From Jeotgalibacillus alimentarius (GTDB lineage: Bacteria; Bacillota; Bacilli; Bacillales; Jeotgalibacillaceae), in the NCBI RefSeq assembly GCF_000829445.1, contig NZ_JXRQ01000029.1, positions 248,001 to 312,000 on the forward strand: DNA of 64,000 bases, read 5' to 3'. The notes beneath the pieces are model-generated. The model was not told the origin of the DNA and searched no databases. It saw only the letters and a list, made by a program, of their open reading frames with translations. Position 1 is the stretch's first letter; each line of letters starts with the position of its first letter. Positions 62,004 to 64,000 of this stretch are shown here, one piece after another. The position numbers were made by a program, and so were the translations under genes.

Positions 62004-62409
62004 ATGAAAAGTGGAAGCAGGCGTTTAGGGGCGTATGCGGTGGACTAAGGTGGATTGAGATAAAGGAAACACGGTGAACGAAGTGAGCCGATGTTGACTT
62101 ATCTTAAGGAACCGAGGGAACCGCACTAGCCCCTGCCTGCTGGAACTGGATCTCATGAAAAGTGGAAACGTCCGTTTAGGCCCGACAGGCATAAGACGCG
62201 AAGCGGAAAACGGGTGCACTTTCCCGTTTACCGATGCGCAGCTTATGACCCGAGGAGCTAGCGCCTGGAGCTGGATCTCATGAAAAGCGGAAGGCGCTTG
62301 ATCAGCTCCGACAAGCATAAGACGCGGTGAGAGAAATAGGCGACCTTCCCCATTTTCTCACCGTGGCTTATGACCCGAGGGACTAGGCGTTGGAGCTGGA
62401 GCTGTTTCC
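62004..62409 (+). repeat. Three tandem copies of a noncoding repeat
   Basis: Units start with ATGAAAAGYGGAA at 62004, 62155 and 62280, and end with CTGGARCTGGATCTC. Copies 2 and 3 share CGACARGCATAAGACGCG, a variable hairpin, and CTTATGACCCGAGG. Copy 1 is more diverged (151 nt against about 125). The inner part of each is an inverted repeat. Comparable elements occur in many Bacillaceae genomes. No protein is encoded. Confidence 0.8.
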
Positions 62410-62442
62410 AAAAAGCGTTCATTTCAATATGAAGTGAACGCT
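62409..62442 (-). terminator. Terminator of gntK
   Basis: AGCGTTCACTTC and GAAATGAACGCT arms on the minus strand, then TTTTTGG. Confidence 0.85.
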
Positions 62443-62458
62443 AAATATTCAACGTTTT

Positions 62459-63919
62459 TCAAACAGTTGCATTAACCAGCTTTTTATAACGTTCAAAAAT
62501 TTTCATATATTCTTGATGCTGACCCTGAGCAGGCTCTATACGTTCACCTAAAGGGATGTTTTCTTTAATTTGTTTCAACGATTCCTTTTCACCTAGAGCC
62601 GTTAACACTAACCAGGCTGCTCCCCAGGCTGCACTGTGATGACTCTCTGTGCGCTGAACGGGCTTATTAAATATATCTGAAAGCAGCTGAACCCACAGCG
62701 TTGATCTTGATAATCCTCCATTGACGTAAATTAATTCTGCTGCTTCTCCATCGGCGCCAAGAGAAAGATAGATCTGATACAGGTTGAAGGTGATCCCTTC
62801 GAGCACAGCTCTGGCATACTGCGGGACCCCATGCGAAATTGAAAGGCCAATCAGGCTCCCTCTGGCCTCCTGATCCCACAACGGCGCCCGTTCCCCGTTA
62901 ATATAAGGTAAGAAGATTAATCCGTCTGCTCCAGGTGGGGCTGTTTCTGCTGATAGAATTAATTCTTCATATGTACCAGCATAATTCAAGGTTTTTTTCA
63001 GCCAGTCTATCGCCACTCCTCCATTATTTGTAGGACCTCCTGCAATATAATGATCTGGTGTGAACGCATAACAAAACACTTCCTGACTTTCGCTGACAGT
63101 AAAGCTGTTTGTCCATTTACGTACCGCTCCGCTCGTACCGGCTGAAATCGTTAGGCAGTTTTCCTCAAGTCCACTGCTGCCAAGATTCGCAAGCTGTCCA
63201 TCAGCAGATCCTGCGATAAAAGGAAGATTCTGCGGAATTTTTAAGTAACTTGCAATGATAGGATTCAGCTCCCCCAGTCGATAATCGGAAGAAACCGGTA
63301 GTCCGAGCTGCCCTTCATGTATACCTGCTTTTTCAATTATCTCATTATCCCAGTACAATGTCCGTCCATCCATCATTCCAGTTGCTGCTGCCATCGCATA
63401 ATCAGTTACTCTCTCGTTAAACCATTGATAGATGATGTATTCTTTAATCGACATCATATACTTGGCTTTCTGGTAAGGAGCATAATCTGTTTCCTTCATC
63501 CACAGCAGTTTTGTTAGAGGCGACATAGGATGAATCGGTGTACCAGTCCGTTTGTAGAAAACAGGACCTTCAGACTCCATCAATTCTTTTGTCTGGCGAC
63601 CGCTTCTGCCATCTGCCCAAATGATCGCCTTAGACAGCGCGCGTCCTTCCACGTCTACACAGATCAAAGAATGCATGGCACTTGAAAAACCGATACCGAT
63701 GATCTTTTCCGCATCAGTCCCCGCCTTATCCAATACATTTTTTAACGCGAATACAGCTGATGACACAATTACATCCGGATCCTGCTCTGCATAACCGCCT
63801 TTGGAATAAAACGTTTTGATCAACTGTTCTGTTTCAGCTTTTACTTTTCCATCCTTTGTAAACATGACTGCTTTTACACTGGTTGTACCGAGATCAAGAC
63901 CAATTACAAACTCTTTCAT
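62459..63919 (-). CDS. gntK: Gluconokinase (FGGY family)
   Basis: Phosphorylates gluconate to 6-phosphogluconate. 486 residues. N-terminal ATPase strand GLDLGTTSVKAV, substrate-side GIGFSSAMHSL and ADGRSGRQTKELM, then TISAGTSGAVRKW (phosphate 2 motif), FLPYINGERAPLWD and IYVNGGLSRSTLWVQLLSDIFNKPV (FGGY signature region). ATG 63919 (MKEFVIGLDLGTTS) has AAGGAAGAG upstream; the frame stays open to 63985 but without a better site. No gntR or gntP is visible on this side; they would lie beyond the window. In B. subtilis gnt genes are close to oriC, in line with the nearby parS. Confidence 0.93.
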   Translation of the reverse strand: MKEFVIGLDLGTTSVKAVMFTKDGKVKAETEQLIKTFYSKGGYAEQDPDVIVSSAVFALKNVLDKAGTDAEKIIGIGFSSAMHSLICVDVEGRALSKAIIWADGRSGRQTKELMESEGPVFYKRTGTPIHPMSPLTKLLWMKETDYAPYQKAKYMMSIKEYIIYQWFNERVTDYAMAAATGMMDGRTLYWDNEIIEKAGIHEGQLGLPVSSDYRLGELNPIIASYLKIPQNLPFIAGSADGQLANLGSSGLEENCLTISAGTSGAVRKWTNSFTVSESQEVFCYAFTPDHYIAGGPTNNGGVAIDWLKKTLNYAGTYEELILSAETAPPGADGLIFLPYINGERAPLWDQEARGSLIGLSISHGVPQYARAVLEGITFNLYQIYLSLGADGEAAELIYVNGGLSRSTLWVQLLSDIFNKPVQRTESHHSAAWGAAWLVLTALGEKESLKQIKENIPLGERIEPAQGQHQEYMKIFERYKKLVNATV

Positions 63920-64000
63920 ATCATCTCTTCCTTTATCAGACTCATTTTTTAGTGACAGCATATAGATTTTTATGGCATTAAGCATATCATAAATATATTT

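Overview
The window looks like chromosomal DNA of a moderately low-GC Gram-positive bacterium of the order Bacillales. Nearly every gene has a strong AGGAGG-type ribosome binding site, genes are separated by U-tailed hairpin terminators, and the gene content is Bacillus-like: YxiN-type DbpA, KatE with a sigma-B promoter, BsaA, YogA, an RlmN of Firmicutes type, a YdgG/YdgH-like pair, Zur-regulated RpmE2 and GntK. Acidic proteins and the SelD/MnmH pair would fit a halotolerant Planococcaceae-like genus such as Jeotgalibacillus; that placement is inference. No tRNA, rRNA, CRISPR array, prophage or intact insertion sequence was seen. A perfect parS site (61988-62003) next to gntK suggests an origin-proximal position.

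Layout. 1-15.3 kb: 3' part excluded dbpA, the large catalase katE, glutamate synthase gltB-gltD, glutathione peroxidase, a glycerophosphodiesterase, a YogA-like dehydrogenase and an AIM24-family protein, interspersed with GC-rich inverted-repeat elements. 15.4-22.5 kb: an SDR oxidoreductase, a methyltransferase, a GAF-GGDEF diguanylate cyclase, rlmN, glycerate kinase and a luciferase-like monooxygenase. 22.6-33.5 kb: a MarR-controlled MMPL exporter, a giant secreted nuclease, a PH-domain protein and a TetR/ABC exporter set.

33.6-41 kb holds the most interesting block. It contains a membrane-anchored TIM-barrel glycosidase-like protein facing a translationally coupled trio: an HPt-REC-GGDEF-REC signalling protein, a HEAT-repeat membrane protein and a processive family-2 glycosyltransferase. 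Upstream of the trio is a secreted TIM-barrel-like protein whose leader is a c-di-GMP-I (GEMM) riboswitch. Together they read as a c-di-GMP-controlled exopolysaccharide system.

41-53 kb: fetA-fetB transporter, thioredoxin-like protein, GAF-STAS protein, MFS carrier, DUF429 protein, acyl-CoA synthetase, branched-chain aminotransferase, Nudix hydrolase, a lipase-like hydrolase, and a broken beta-glucosidase gene joined to a repeat fragment. Two intergenic arrays with a strict 21-nt period (48.4-48.7 kb and 50.5-50.7 kb) are not explained by any gene. 53-64 kb: selD-mnmH (tRNA 2-selenouridine), a two-gene fluoride channel, a PAS-GGDEF-EAL-GAF protein, a GH13 alpha-glucosidase with a cre site, a methyltransferase, parS followed by three tandem repeats, and gntK.

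C-di-GMP is a recurring theme: two probable cyclases, one probable phosphodiesterase, one riboswitch and one probable output polysaccharide synthase lie within 42 kb.
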